Shown in pieces: positions 18,971 to 28,800 of a DNA stretch of 64,000 bases. Source of the DNA: Rothia sp. (in: high G+C Gram-positive bacteria) (GTDB taxonomy: Bacteria > Actinomycetota > Actinomycetes > Actinomycetales > Micrococcaceae); assembly GCA_030524105.1 (NCBI GenBank), contig JAUNHE010000004.1, positions 146,075-210,074 of the forward strand. The letters run 5' to 3'. Position numbers and translations under genes: made by a program. Positions within the stretch are counted from its first letter, which is position 1. Every line of letters begins with the position of its first letter. The notes beneath the pieces were generated by a model. That model had not been told where the DNA came from, searched no databases, and saw only the letters and a program-made list of their open reading frames with translations.

Positions 18971-19411
18971 ATGGCAGCAGCTGCTAGCCAGCCAGCAAAA
19001 CCTGAGGTAAGGAACACTAGGCAGCGACGGGTAGTTAAAGCTACCCTGGAGCAGCTAGAAGACTTTATATCAGCCCAGGACCTCCACCAGCTCATGAGTT
19101 CTCGGGGTGAGTCAGTATCCTTAGCCACCACCTACCGCATCCTGCAATCCTTAGCTGAGACTCAGGAGGTAGACGTCCTTAAAACCGCTGATGGCCAAGC
19201 TATCTACCGGCAGTGCCTGGTTCAGCAGCACCACCACCATCTGCTGTGCCGCTCCTGCGGTGCAGCCAAAGAACTAGAAGTACCACAGCTAGAGCAGTGG
19301 GCCAAAGACATTGGCCGCAACTACGGCTACCAGCAGGTTGATCACGTCATTGAAATCACCGGAATCTGCTCCAGCTGCCAGCTCAAAGAGGACCAAGGCC
19401 AAACCGGCTAG
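18971..19411 (+). CDS. zur: Zinc uptake regulator Zur (Fur family)
   Basis: Zinc-sensing repressor of 146 aa. The winged helix is seen in RNTRQRRVVKATLEQL and SLATTYRILQSL. The metal sites include the His-rich QQHHHHLLCRSCG, a later H in DHVIEITG and the CSSC pair. Assignment to Zur rather than Fur rests on the adjoining zinc transporter genes. It ends 4 bp inside the 3' end of the convergent znuB. The start ATG 18971 has AAAGGA about 10 nt upstream. Confidence 0.88.
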   Translation: MAAAASQPAKPEVRNTRQRRVVKATLEQLEDFISAQDLHQLMSSRGESVSLATTYRILQSLAETQEVDVLKTADGQAIYRQCLVQQHHHHLLCRSCGAAKELEVPQLEQWAKDIGRNYGYQQVDHVIEITGICSSCQLKEDQGQTG

Positions 19412-20277
19412 TAGACCCTAGAACGCCTCCACAGTTTAAGACAGCGGCAGATCAGATAAATCATAAAAGAAATACTGGTCACGTAAGGGCTAATGGGCAG
19501 GGAACCGGCTAAAGCCAGCAGGATCCCACCCAGGATAGCTAACTCAGCAAAAATAACGGACCAGACCAGCACCCGCACTGGGGAAGCCGTAAGCTGCACG
19601 GCCGCGGCAGAGGGAGTCACCAGAAGAGCCAGCACCAGCAAAGAACCTACAATCTGAACAGAAAGGGCCACTGCTACCGCCAGGACAATCATAAAAATGA
19701 GTGCCAACCTGCCCATGGGCAGTCCCCTGGCCTGGGCAACCTCCGGATCTAAGGAAGCAAAAGTAAGCGGGCGCCAAACCAGCACTAAAACCGTTAGCAC
19801 AAATAAGGCCCCTATAAGCATCTCTGCCAGCTGAGATTGATCTACCGAAACAATCTGGCCGGTCAGTAACGAAAACTTGTTGGCAGAACGGCCCTGGTAC
19901 AGCGACAAAAACAAGATACCCAGCCCTAAACCAAAGGGCATGAGGGCGCCAATCACCGCATTAGATTCACTACGTTTAACACCCAAAAGGCCAATAAGTA
20001 CCGCCGAAGCAATAGAGCCCAGCAGAGAACCCGTAATCACATCCAACCCAAGCAGAAGAAAAAGGGCTGCCCCGGCAAAAGACATTTCTGCAATACCGTG
20101 CACCGCAAACGCGTGATCTCGCATGATCACAAAAGTGCCGGCAACACCGCCAATCAAACCTAAGAGGGCAGCAGCCAAAATAGACTGCTTAAGCAGGTCA
20201 AGCAGTTCTGCATAACGGTCAAAAACAAAAATTCTGTTCCACAGGTCAGTGGCGGCAAGCAGACTAGTAAGACCCAT
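19408..20277 (-). CDS. znuB: Zinc ABC transporter permease ZnuB
   Basis: Integral membrane subunit of the ABC-3 family for metal import; 289 aa with about eight hydrophobic segments. Early motifs ILAAALLGLIGGVAGTFVIMRDHAFAVHGIAEMSFAG and the later LVTPSAAAVQL are typical. The ATG overlaps the stop of the ATPase gene in TAATG, so it is translationally coupled. It is third in the znuA-znuC-znuB operon. Zinc rather than manganese is inferred from the zur neighbour and the His-rich ZnuA. Confidence 0.92.
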   Translation of the reverse strand: MGLTSLLAATDLWNRIFVFDRYAELLDLLKQSILAAALLGLIGGVAGTFVIMRDHAFAVHGIAEMSFAGAALFLLLGLDVITGSLLGSIASAVLIGLLGVKRSESNAVIGALMPFGLGLGILFLSLYQGRSANKFSLLTGQIVSVDQSQLAEMLIGALFVLTVLVLVWRPLTFASLDPEVAQARGLPMGRLALIFMIVLAVAVALSVQIVGSLLVLALLVTPSAAAVQLTASPVRVLVWSVIFAELAILGGILLALAGSLPISPYVTSISFMIYLICRCLKLWRRSRVY

Positions 20278-21104
20278 TACCCTAGCAGCTCCTGCCCGCA
20301 GTGTGGCTGGTCGTTATCGCCACCAACAACCACGTAACGCCCCTGGGCCCGCAAAACCGTCACCGGGCTCTGGTAAAGCTCACTCAGCACCTCACTACGC
20401 ATCACTTCTGCCACGCTACCAACAGTAAAGCGGCCATGAGCCAAGTAGAGTACCCTATCAACGTGATCAATAATGGGGTTAATCTCGTGAGTTACAAAAA
20501 TAACGGTGCCGCCCTCTTCCTTATTAAAGTTTCGGATCAGCTCTGCAACGGCGTACTGGTGGTTAATATCCAAGGAAAGCAGGGCCTCATCAGCCAAAAG
20601 AATCTTTGGCCTGTGGGCTAGGGCCTGGGCAATACGCAGGCGCTGCTGCTCCCCACCGGAGAGCAAACCAACCGGGCTATTGCCGTAATGGCTGGCCCCC
20701 ACAGCTTCAAGTAACTCATCCACCCTTGCCCGGTGCTTGGCCGAGGGCAAGCGAGGCCCCCAGCGATGCCCGTCCAGGCCCATAGCCACCAGATCCCTAG
20801 CCCGCAAGGGCGTGTTAGCCGGTAAGGCCCGCTGCTGCGGAATATAACCAATTTCAATCCGACCTTTACGGGCTGGCTGGCCCAAAACCTCTATGCTGCC
20901 CCCGCTCAGGGGCAGCAAACCCAAGATCACTTTTAAAAGAGTGGATTTTCCGGAGCCGTTAGGGCCCAGAACAGCAAAATATTCCCCCGCTTTAACAGCA
21001 AGATCCAAGTCCTGCCACAAAGTACGCTGCCCAAAGGAAAGGCTAGCTCCTTGGCTAGAAATCGCCAGGGGCTCTGCATAAGAACCCGTCGGTCTGCTCC
21101 TCAC
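20277..21104 (-). CDS. znuC: Zinc ABC transporter ATP-binding protein ZnuC
   Basis: ATPase subunit, 275 aa. It shows Walker A GPNGSGKST, signature LSGGEQQRLRIAQAL, Walker B ILLADEAL and the switch His in VTHEINP. The GTG start directly follows the znuA stop TAG, suggesting coupled translation. The C-terminal 35 residues extend past the core and end in a Gln/His/Cys-containing tail (DNDQPHCGQELLG). Confidence 0.92.
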   Translation of the reverse strand: MRSRPTGSYAEPLAISSQGASLSFGQRTLWQDLDLAVKAGEYFAVLGPNGSGKSTLLKVILGLLPLSGGSIEVLGQPARKGRIEIGYIPQQRALPANTPLRARDLVAMGLDGHRWGPRLPSAKHRARVDELLEAVGASHYGNSPVGLLSGGEQQRLRIAQALAHRPKILLADEALLSLDINHQYAVAELIRNFNKEEGGTVIFVTHEINPIIDHVDRVLYLAHGRFTVGSVAEVMRSEVLSELYQSPVTVLRAQGRYVVVGGDNDQPHCGQELLG

Positions 21105-22058
21105 CTAAGCTACTGCCTTCTTAATATTGCTGATGTTCTCTTCCATCCAGCCAAGGTAGGTTTGGCCTTCCGGCAGGGTTTCCGTAAAGGAAACATGAGC
21201 TGTCTTAGCCTCCTGGGCCGCCGCTAGAATCTGCTGGGTCTGGGCTGTTGCAGTCTGCTCGTTATAGGCCAGCAGGCTGACGCTACCGTCCTTGAGGGCG
21301 TCTTTAGCTTCCTGGAGGGTGAGCGGGGCGATGTCTGATCCGCTCTCAACCGCAGAGGTAAGATCTGCCGGGGTCTGATCTTGAAAACCTGCAGCATCAA
21401 GCAAGTAGGCTGGAACAGGTTCGGTTGCCAGGTAGGATTTACCCTGGGCAGCTATCTGGCTACACTGCTCCTCTAAGTCGGTCAGTTTTTTGTTAAGATC
21501 CTCTGCTGCCTGCCTAAAGTTCTCTTCTTCTTGAGGTAGCAGCTGGCTAAGCTGGTCAGCTAGGCTAGCAACCAGCTTTTTCATGCTAGGAAGGTCGTAC
21601 CAGAGGTGCTCATTAAAATCCGCATGATCGTGGTCCTGGTGCTCCTGCTCTGTGTGAGCCTGGGTTAGCTGCTCGTATTCTTCCTCAGTCACCTTGCCCG
21701 AGATCTTGACAACATTAAGAACGGCCTGATCCTGCCTATCTACCCCGGCCATGTCTTCCAAAAACTGGTCGTAGCCACCACCATTGAGCACCACCAGGTC
21801 AGCATCCTTAACTGCCAGCCGATCAGCTGAGCTAGCCTCATAGGAGTGAGGATCCTGGCTGCTGGAATTGATAATAGCTTTTACCTCTACTGCATCCTTT
21901 GCCACCTGGCGAACAAGATCAGCATACACATTTGTTGTTGTGAGCACCGTTACAGAAGCGGATTCATCTGCGCTGGAATCACCGGCTCCAGAACAGGAGG
22001 TAAGGGCCAGGGCAGCCAGCACCAGGCTGACTAAAGCGGGCAAAAACTTGATGTGCAT
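21105..22058 (-). CDS. znuA: Zinc-binding lipoprotein ZnuA (ABC substrate-binding)
   Basis: Extracellular zinc receptor of the cluster A-I (TroA-like) family. I start it at ATG 22058, giving 317 aa: MHIKFLPALVSLVLAALALT is followed by the lipobox LTSC, so it is a membrane-anchored lipoprotein. The family signature VLTTTNVYADLVRQVAKD and DPHSYEAS are present, and a His/Asp/Glu-rich loop (HTEQEHQDHDHADFNEH) is the usual zinc-specific loop. It leads the znuACB operon. A Zur-box-like palindrome lies 24 bp upstream. Confidence 0.92.
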   Translation of the reverse strand: MHIKFLPALVSLVLAALALTSCSGAGDSSADESASVTVLTTTNVYADLVRQVAKDAVEVKAIINSSSQDPHSYEASSADRLAVKDADLVVLNGGGYDQFLEDMAGVDRQDQAVLNVVKISGKVTEEEYEQLTQAHTEQEHQDHDHADFNEHLWYDLPSMKKLVASLADQLSQLLPQEEENFRQAAEDLNKKLTDLEEQCSQIAAQGKSYLATEPVPAYLLDAAGFQDQTPADLTSAVESGSDIAPLTLQEAKDALKDGSVSLLAYNEQTATAQTQQILAAAQEAKTAHVSFTETLPEGQTYLGWMEENISNIKKAVA

Positions 22059-22081
22059 CGGGGCGCTCCCAACCAGGCTTA

Positions 22082-22096
22082 CGAAAACGATTCTCA
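22082..22096 (-). promoter_or_regulatory. Candidate Zur operator of znuACB
   Basis: On the minus strand the sequence TGAGAATCGTTTTCG is an imperfect palindrome that closely resembles the Fur-family/Zur box with TGAAAAT-type half-sites. It sits 24 bp before the znuA start, where it would block transcription in the zinc-replete cell. The regulator gene zur is next to the operon. Confidence 0.6.
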
Positions 22097-22146
22097 ATAA
22101 GCCTACCTTCCTCCTCCAGCAAGTGCAAGAAAGCCGCTCGGGCAGC

Positions 22147-23238
22147 TCACCCCTGAGTGCCCATGCTACGGTTACTGGCCTCCTGGCGGCGGCGAACGTG
22201 CTCCTGGGTTGTATCTTTAATCTCGCCTACCAGCTGCTCCAAGATATCCTCCAAAAAGAGCACCCCCACCGATTCCGACTGGGCAGAAACCACGTGGGAA
22301 ACATGGGCCCGGTTACGCTGCATAATAGCTAGAGCATCGTCAATATCAAGATCTGGGCCCACCAAAGACATCTGCCGCAACTTACTCCAAGGAATAGGTT
22401 CTTGACGCTGCCGGCCGGTAAAACCCAGCACATCTTTAACGTGCAGATAACCCATATAGGTAGCGTCCTTAAGATCCTCAACCACAAAACGTGAAAACCC
22501 GGTTTGGGCAACAAGACGCTCTACGTCCTCGGGTGTGCAGGGAAACTTAAGGGTTACCAGCTGCTGGCGGGCAACCATAATTTCATGGACCTGCTTTTCT
22601 GAGAATTCCAGGGCACCGGAAAGCACACCGGAGCCGTCCTCAACCGTGCCTTCGGCCCTCGATTCAGCAATAACATTTTGTAACTCGTCCAGGGTAAAGG
22701 TAGAAGAAACCTCTGATTTAGGTTCAACCCGAAGCAGCCGCAAGGTGTGGTCTGCCAGCCAGTTAAGAACACCTACCACCGGCCCTAAAAGCCGGGATAT
22801 AGCCAGCAAAGGCGGGGCAATCCAGAGGGCAATCCCCCGGCTAGCTAAGGTGACGGTGGCGTTTTTAGGCAGCATCTCACCAAAAATAACGTGAAGATAG
22901 GTAACAAGGAGCAAAGCCAGCAAAAAACTGCTTGTATCGGCAAGAAGATCAGAGACGCCTAGCTTGCTCAAGGGACCAGAAAGCAGGTGATGTAGGGCAG
23001 GCTCAGAGACATTCAGGATCAGCAGGGAACATACCGTAATACCAAGCTGGCAGGTAGCCAGCATCAAAGAAACATTCTCCATGGCCTGCAGGGTGGTTTT
23101 TGCCCGCTTATTCCCGGCATCAGCCAGGGGCTCCACCTGCGAGCGGCGGGTAGACATAATGGCAAACTCGCCGGCCACAAAAAAAGCGTTGCCCAGCAGC
23201 AAAACAAGCAAGAGGCAGAGGGCTAACCAGTCATTCAT
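22147..23238 (-). CDS. CNNM/CorC-type membrane protein (DUF21 plus CBS)
   Basis: A 363-aa protein with an N-terminal DUF21 transmembrane domain (about residues 1-190, including GNAFFVAGEFAIMSTRRSQ) and a pair of CBS domains after it. It lacks the C-terminal CorC_HlyC domain found in its upstream neighbour. Family members influence magnesium or cobalt efflux; the exact role here is not shown. It overlaps the upstream paralogue by 4 bp (ATGA), so the two are probably co-translated and may work as a pair. Confidence 0.88.
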   Translation of the reverse strand: MNDWLALCLLLVLLLGNAFFVAGEFAIMSTRRSQVEPLADAGNKRAKTTLQAMENVSLMLATCQLGITVCSLLILNVSEPALHHLLSGPLSKLGVSDLLADTSSFLLALLLVTYLHVIFGEMLPKNATVTLASRGIALWIAPPLLAISRLLGPVVGVLNWLADHTLRLLRVEPKSEVSSTFTLDELQNVIAESRAEGTVEDGSGVLSGALEFSEKQVHEIMVARQQLVTLKFPCTPEDVERLVAQTGFSRFVVEDLKDATYMGYLHVKDVLGFTGRQRQEPIPWSKLRQMSLVGPDLDIDDALAIMQRNRAHVSHVVSAQSESVGVLFLEDILEQLVGEIKDTTQEHVRRRQEASNRSMGTQG

Positions 23239-24575
23239 GGCTGCCCGCTTTTCTGTCCGCTTAGCTCCCGCTGTCTAGTTCTGGGGCAGTAGCGGATCCG
23301 ATCAACACGACGCTGCTCCATGCTCTCTACCTTGAGCAGGCCGCTGGCTAAGGGAATCTGATCCCCCACCTCGGGGATCCTGCCTAAGCGGTCCATCATA
23401 TAACCGCCTACTGTCTCGTAGGCCGGATTATCCTCTAGCTCCAGCACATCAATATAGTCATTGACTTCATCGGGGCGCAGCAAACCCGAAAAAACCCAGT
23501 CGCCCGAGCCCAGCATCAGCGGCCGCTCTTCAACTCCGGCAAGTTCGTGCTCGTCGGAGACCTCTCCCACGATCTCCTCTACCAGGTCCTCCAGGGTGGT
23601 CATGCCAGCGGTTCCACCGTACTCGTCAAGCACAATGGCAAGCTGCAAGTTACCTTCTCGCAGCTGGAGCAGCAGGGAATCCAAGTGAACGGTTTCGGGC
23701 ACGTGAATGACTTCTTCCATCAGGGTTCCGGCTTCTAAGGTATGCCGCACCTGCACCGGGACGCTAACGGCCTTTTTGATGTGGACGGCACCAACCACGT
23801 TATCCTGATCTTCCCGGTAGAGCGGAAAGCGAGAGAAGCCAGTAGCTCGGGCAGCTTCAACAATATCGGCTACTGAAACCGTATCTTCTAGCATGGTTAC
23901 CTTGCGCCGGGGTGTCATGACGTCCGCTGCAGTCAGCTCTGCAAAAGAAAGGGTTTTATCCACAAAACGTGCAGTATCTGAGTCTAGGGTGCCCTGCTCG
24001 GCAGAGCGACGTACCATGGAGGAAAGTTCTTCTGGTGAACGCGCTCCGGACAGTTCCTCTTTGGCTTCCATGCCAAAGAGATTAAGGATTTTATTAGCGG
24101 AACCGTTCATGAGCCGCACAACGGGCCCCATGATTTTGGTAAAAAGCAGCTGGGCCGGCGCAAGAAGCCTGGCAAGAGCATAGGGCTCTGCAATAGCAAG
24201 GTTTTTAGGTACAAGTTCACCAATAATCATGGATAAAAAGGTTGCTATTCCCATGGAGAGTAGCAGAATTACTAACCTAGCTAAACTCGGAGAAAGCCCC
24301 CAGGCAGAGACGGTTTCAACGGCCAGGTGCTGGATGGCATAGTCCAGGGTATAGCCGGTCAGTAAGGTGGTAATAGTAATGCCAATCTGGCAACTAGAAA
24401 GCTGGGTAGATAAAGACTTAAGACAGTGCAGAACCTTCACCCCGGCTTGGTCTCCACCAGCAATAGCCTGCTGCACCGTTGATTGGTCCAAGGCAACAAG
24501 CGAGAATTCTACGGCAACAAAAAATCCGGTTCCAAGGATCAGTAGTAACCCTATGGCCAGTAGGAGCCATTCCAC
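23235..24575 (-). CDS. CNNM/CorC-type membrane protein (DUF21-CBS-CorC_HlyC)
   Basis: A 446-aa paralogue of the next gene. It has DUF21 (FFVAVEFSLVALDQSTVQQA, four hydrophobic segments), a CBS pair (DVMTPRRKVTMLEDTVSVADIVEAA) and a C-terminal CorC_HlyC transporter-associated domain with LVEEIVGEV. It likely takes part in divalent-cation homeostasis at the membrane. The tandem arrangement of a long and a short CNNM protein is common in Actinobacteria. The promoter should lie in the 470-bp region upstream. Confidence 0.9.
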   Translation of the reverse strand: MEWLLLAIGLLLILGTGFFVAVEFSLVALDQSTVQQAIAGGDQAGVKVLHCLKSLSTQLSSCQIGITITTLLTGYTLDYAIQHLAVETVSAWGLSPSLARLVILLLSMGIATFLSMIIGELVPKNLAIAEPYALARLLAPAQLLFTKIMGPVVRLMNGSANKILNLFGMEAKEELSGARSPEELSSMVRRSAEQGTLDSDTARFVDKTLSFAELTAADVMTPRRKVTMLEDTVSVADIVEAARATGFSRFPLYREDQDNVVGAVHIKKAVSVPVQVRHTLEAGTLMEEVIHVPETVHLDSLLLQLREGNLQLAIVLDEYGGTAGMTTLEDLVEEIVGEVSDEHELAGVEERPLMLGSGDWVFSGLLRPDEVNDYIDVLELEDNPAYETVGGYMMDRLGRIPEVGDQIPLASGLLKVESMEQRRVDRIRYCPRTRQRELSGQKSGQP

Positions 24576-25045
24576 TAGGTAAGCACCGCCCTAACTGCCG
24601 GCCCTATAGGCCGTAGCAGACTGCCTCTGAAGGCTAAAGAATAAGAACTGTAGGGGTCATCCATGGCAGAACATTCTAGCAAAAACAGCCTTAGCAGGGC
24701 CGAAGGTGCAGGCCTTATCCAGCTATTTGATCACGCCTTGAGAGAAATATGTTTTTAAGACGCGCGGCGGTTTTTGCCCCCGCTAGCCAGCAAAAGGAGT
24801 AAAAATGGTAAGGATAACCCTAAGTTAGCTTTAACCGAGGTATCTTACCGGAAGGTCATCTCATGTCACTATATCGATTGAGCTGGAAAGTAAGGGTAAA
24901 AGGTTACTAAACTAGGCACATAGCTGGGCTTAAACTCCTGTTGACGCCCTAGCACAATACCGTGCCCACTCAGGTTGGTTTTACGAAGCCGACAAGGGCT
25001 GGGGCACTACAGTATTAACAACACTACGGAAGAGGCGTACAGACT
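24576..25045. other. 470-bp region upstream of kgd, with one possible 31-codon ORF
   Basis: Two divergent promoters should be here (CNNM operon on the minus strand, kgd on the plus strand). A short plus-strand ORF at 24663-24758 encodes MAEHSSKNSLSRAEGAGLIQ and 11 more residues; GTAGGGG lies about 6 nt upstream of its ATG. I cannot assign it. The remainder shows no RNA gene or repeat that I can recognise. Confidence 0.35.
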
Positions 25046-28000
25046 GTGCCCAATCAGCCAGAACACCACGTGCCCGAAGAATTTGCTGGCAACGAATGGC
25101 TCGTTGAGGAGCTATTTGAGCAGTACCAGCAGGACAAAGATTCGGTAGAGAAAAAGTGGTGGCCCATCTTTGAAAAGATGCAGGCCGCTGTAGGCAGCAC
25201 ACCGCAGTCCCCCCAAGAAAGTCCTTCAAGGCCAACCCAAGACCGGCCTAAAGCTCAGCCTGCACCTGCAGCAGACCTGCCAGCGCCCGCTCCGGCCAGT
25301 CCCAGCCAGCCAGCAAAGAAGCCGGCTCCAGCTGCACAGGCCGCAAAAGCTAGCAGCAAGCAAACAGCCAAACCGGCTGGTCAGGCTCAAGCTGCACAGG
25401 AGCAAGAGCAGCAGGTTGTGCTTCGTGGCCCGGCAAAGGCCGTTGTCAGCACCATGGAGGAATCTTTAGAGGTACCCACTGCTACAACGGTGCGGGCCGT
25501 TCCGGCTAAGCTGCTCATTGATAACCGCCTAGCCATTAACGCTTACCTTAAGCGAACCCGCGGTGGCAAGATTTCCTTTACCCACATCATCGGTTACGCC
25601 GTTATTCGAGCCGCGGCAGCTATTCCGTCTATGAACGTCGTCTACGGCACTAACGACAAAGGCAAACCCGTTGCCATCCACCCGGCCCACATCAATTTTG
25701 GTTTAGCTATTGACCTGCCCCGGCCCGACGGCTCTCGTAACCTGGTGGTACCCAATGTTAAAGGTGCTGAAGAGCTAACCTTCTCGCAGTTCTGGAAAGA
25801 ATACGACGATATCGTCAAGCGTGGTAGGGAAGGCAAACTTGGTGTTGAGGATTTTAAGGGCACCACAATCTCGCTGACCAACCCGGGTGGCATCGGCACC
25901 GTTCATTCGGTACCGCGGCTTTCCAAGGGCCAGGCCTGCATTGTGGGTGTTGGCGCCCTCAACTACCCGGCCGAGTTCCGGGGCTCTTCCGAGAAAACGG
26001 TTGCCCAGCACGGTATCTCTAAGATCATTACCCTGACATCAACCTATGACCATCGGGTTATTCAGGGTGCTGGCTCGGGTGAATTCCTGCGCCAGATTGA
26101 GCACTATCTGCTAGGTGGAGACGGTTTTTACGATCAGATTTTTGAGGACCTGCGTATCCCCTTTGAACCGGTACGCTGGGCCATTGATAATCAGGTTGAC
26201 CCCGGGGTAGAGGTTTCTAAGGTTGCCCGTATCCAGCAGCTTATCCATGCCTTTAGGGTGCGCGGCCACCTTGTTGCCGAGACCAACCCCCTGGGTTATC
26301 AGATGCTCTCCCACCCAGATCTACGAATCGAAAACTATGGGTTAACGCTCTGGGATCTTGACCGTTACTGGCCTACCGGTGGTTTTGGAGATTCAGACTC
26401 ACTGTCCTTACGAACCATTTTGGACCTGCTCCAGGAAGCCTACTGCCGCACCTTAAGCGTGGAGTACATGTATGTGGAGAATCCCCAGGAGCGCCAGTGG
26501 TTCCAAGACAAGCTTGAACACGGCTACACCAAACCTACCCGTGAAGAGCAGTTTAGGGTACTGGGCAAGCTTAACGCTGCTGAAGCTTTTGAAACCTTCT
26601 TGCAAACAAAGTATCTAGGCCAAAAACGTTTCTCCCTGGAAGGTGGAGAATCCCTCATTCCGCTGCTTGATTCTATTATTTCTGAAGCGGCCGACGAGGG
26701 CCTTAACGGTGTTGGTATTGGAATGGCCCACCGTGGCCGGCTTAATGTGCTCACGAATATTGCCGGTAAATCCTACGACCAAATTTTCCGGGAATTTGAC
26801 GGTGAGCTTGATCCTCGCCTGCACAGTGGTTCTGGAGACGTCAAATACCATCTGGGAACTGAAGGTATTTTTACCTCCGACAACGGCAATCAAACCCAGG
26901 TTTATCTGGCTGCTAACCCTTCCCATCTGGAGGCAGCTAACACGGTTTTGGAGGGCATTGTTCGCGCCAAACAGGATACTCTTGCAGATCAGGGCAAGAC
27001 TAAAGAGTTCCCGGTTCTGCCTATCCTGGTTCATGGGGATGCTGCCTTTGCCGGCCAGGGTGTTGTGATGGAAACCCTGCAGATGTCCCAGCTAGAAGGC
27101 TATAAGGTGGGCGGCACCGTCCATATTATTGTCAATAACCAGATTGGTTTTACCACCTCCCCGCAGGACGCCCGCTCTTCAACCTACGCCACCGATCTAG
27201 CCAGGATGATTCAGGCCCCGGTCTTCCACGTCAATACGGACGATCCGGAGGCAGTGGTCCGGGCGGGCCGCCTGGCCTTTGAGTACCGGCAAAAGTTTAA
27301 GAAGGATGTTCTTATTGACCTCATCTGCTATCGGCGTCGCGGTCATAACGAGGCCGACGACCCCTCGATGACTCAACCGCAGATGTATAGCATCATCAAT
27401 GAGCACAGCTCCACCCGCAAGATCTATACCGAGGCCTTGGTGGGCCGCGGTGACATCTCGCAGGAAGAAGCCGAGCGAGCTTTGAAGGACTACCAGCAGC
27501 GCCTGGAGCAGATCTTTACCGAAACCCACGAGGCCCAGGCCTCTAAGATGCCCCTGGTTACTGCCGATGCTGCCGCGGTTTCTAATATTGAGCGCCCCTT
27601 GGCCCAGCAGGGTGAGGATGTTGTTAACATTCCAGAGACAACCGCGGTTTCTGCCGAGACTATTGAGCAGATTGGCGCTGCCTTTGTTAACTATCCAGAG
27701 GGTTTCACCCCGCACAAGAAGCTGGCTAAGCTGATGGAGCAGCGTCAGGCTATGGCCAGCCAGGGCGGCATTAACTGGGGCTTTGGCGAGCTTGCTGCCT
27801 TTGCTTCCCTCCTCCTCGAAGGTGTTGATGTGCGCATCACCGGCCAAGATGTTCAGCGCGGTACCTTTGTTCAGCGTCATACGGTGCTTCACGATGCTCT
27901 GACCGATGCCCGTTGGAACCCCTTGGAGCACCTGTCTGCTTCGCAGGGTAAGTTTAGTATCTATAATTCTTTGCTCTCTGAGTACGGGGTCATGGGTTTT

Positions 28001-28792
28001 GAGTACGGTTACTCTGTTGAGCGGCCGGATTCGCTGGTTCTCTGGGAGGCTCAGTTTGGTGATTTTGCCAACGGCGCCCAGACTCTGGTGGACGAGTTTA
28101 TTTCTTCGGCAGAGCAGAAATGGGCCCAGCGGTCTTCTTTGGTTCTGCTGCTACCCCACGGTTTTGAGGGCCAGGGCCCAGACCACTCGTCGGCCCGCCA
28201 GGAACGTTACCTGCAGCTGTGCGCCGAAAATAATATGACGGTTGCGGTGCCTTCTACCCCGGCTTCCTATTTTCACCTGCTGCGACGCCAGGCCCTCTCC
28301 CGGCCTCATAAGCCTTTGATCGTTTTCACGCCCAAACAGCTCCTGCGCTTAAAGGCAGCTTCTTCCGCTGTTGAAGACTTTACCCAGGGTGGTTTTGAGC
28401 CCGTGATTGCCGATACCGCCGGGCTGGATGAGGCTGAGGTAACCCGGGTAGTGATGGTCTCCGGCCGGCTCTACTATGATCTTGAGTCCCAGCGGGAGCG
28501 CTTCCACGACCAGCAGACGGCTATTGTGAGGTTAGAGCAGCTTTATCCCCTGCCCTTAGAGCAGATCCAGGCTCAGCTGGCCCGTTACAGCAAGGCCCGT
28601 GATTTTGTTTGGGCTCAGGATGAACCCGCTAACCAGGGCCAGTGGCCTTTCTTAGCCGTTAATCTTCTTCCTGACTTAGAGCAGAAGTTCCGGCTTGCTT
28701 CCAGGCCGGCAGCAGCTTCTCCGGCAACCGGTACCGGAAAGCGGCACGCAGCAGAGCTAGAAAGCTTGATTGCTGAAGTTTTTGACCGCTAA
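25046..28792 (+). CDS. kgd: Multifunctional 2-oxoglutarate decarboxylase/dehydrogenase (E1-E2 fusion)
   Basis: TCA-cycle enzyme of the actinobacterial type (also called SucA or OdhA). The 1248-aa protein has an N-terminal segment NEWLVEELFEQYQQD, an Ala/Pro-rich linker (about 50-115), an E2-like acyltransferase domain without a lipoyl domain (TSTYDHRVIQGAGSGEF), and the thiamine-diphosphate E1 part. The E1 part shows GMAHRGRLNVL, GDAAFAGQGVVMETLQMS and PHGFEGQGPDHSSAR. It would act with a separate lipoyl E2 and E3, not in this window. The GTG start lies 13 nt after GGAAGAGG. A strong hairpin follows the stop. Confidence 0.96.
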   Translation: MPNQPEHHVPEEFAGNEWLVEELFEQYQQDKDSVEKKWWPIFEKMQAAVGSTPQSPQESPSRPTQDRPKAQPAPAADLPAPAPASPSQPAKKPAPAAQAAKASSKQTAKPAGQAQAAQEQEQQVVLRGPAKAVVSTMEESLEVPTATTVRAVPAKLLIDNRLAINAYLKRTRGGKISFTHIIGYAVIRAAAAIPSMNVVYGTNDKGKPVAIHPAHINFGLAIDLPRPDGSRNLVVPNVKGAEELTFSQFWKEYDDIVKRGREGKLGVEDFKGTTISLTNPGGIGTVHSVPRLSKGQACIVGVGALNYPAEFRGSSEKTVAQHGISKIITLTSTYDHRVIQGAGSGEFLRQIEHYLLGGDGFYDQIFEDLRIPFEPVRWAIDNQVDPGVEVSKVARIQQLIHAFRVRGHLVAETNPLGYQMLSHPDLRIENYGLTLWDLDRYWPTGGFGDSDSLSLRTILDLLQEAYCRTLSVEYMYVENPQERQWFQDKLEHGYTKPTREEQFRVLGKLNAAEAFETFLQTKYLGQKRFSLEGGESLIPLLDSIISEAADEGLNGVGIGMAHRGRLNVLTNIAGKSYDQIFREFDGELDPRLHSGSGDVKYHLGTEGIFTSDNGNQTQVYLAANPSHLEAANTVLEGIVRAKQDTLADQGKTKEFPVLPILVHGDAAFAGQGVVMETLQMSQLEGYKVGGTVHIIVNNQIGFTTSPQDARSSTYATDLARMIQAPVFHVNTDDPEAVVRAGRLAFEYRQKFKKDVLIDLICYRRRGHNEADDPSMTQPQMYSIINEHSSTRKIYTEALVGRGDISQEEAERALKDYQQRLEQIFTETHEAQASKMPLVTADAAAVSNIERPLAQQGEDVVNIPETTAVSAETIEQIGAAFVNYPEGFTPHKKLAKLMEQRQAMASQGGINWGFGELAAFASLLLEGVDVRITGQDVQRGTFVQRHTVLHDALTDARWNPLEHLSASQGKFSIYNSLLSEYGVMGFEYGYSVERPDSLVLWEAQFGDFANGAQTLVDEFISSAEQKWAQRSSLVLLLPHGFEGQGPDHSSARQERYLQLCAENNMTVAVPSTPASYFHLLRRQALSRPHKPLIVFTPKQLLRLKAASSAVEDFTQGGFEPVIADTAGLDEAEVTRVVMVSGRLYYDLESQRERFHDQQTAIVRLEQLYPLPLEQIQAQLARYSKARDFVWAQDEPANQGQWPFLAVNLLPDLEQKFRLASRPAAASPATGTGKRHAAELESLIAEVFDR

Positions 28793-28800
28793 CTAACTGG

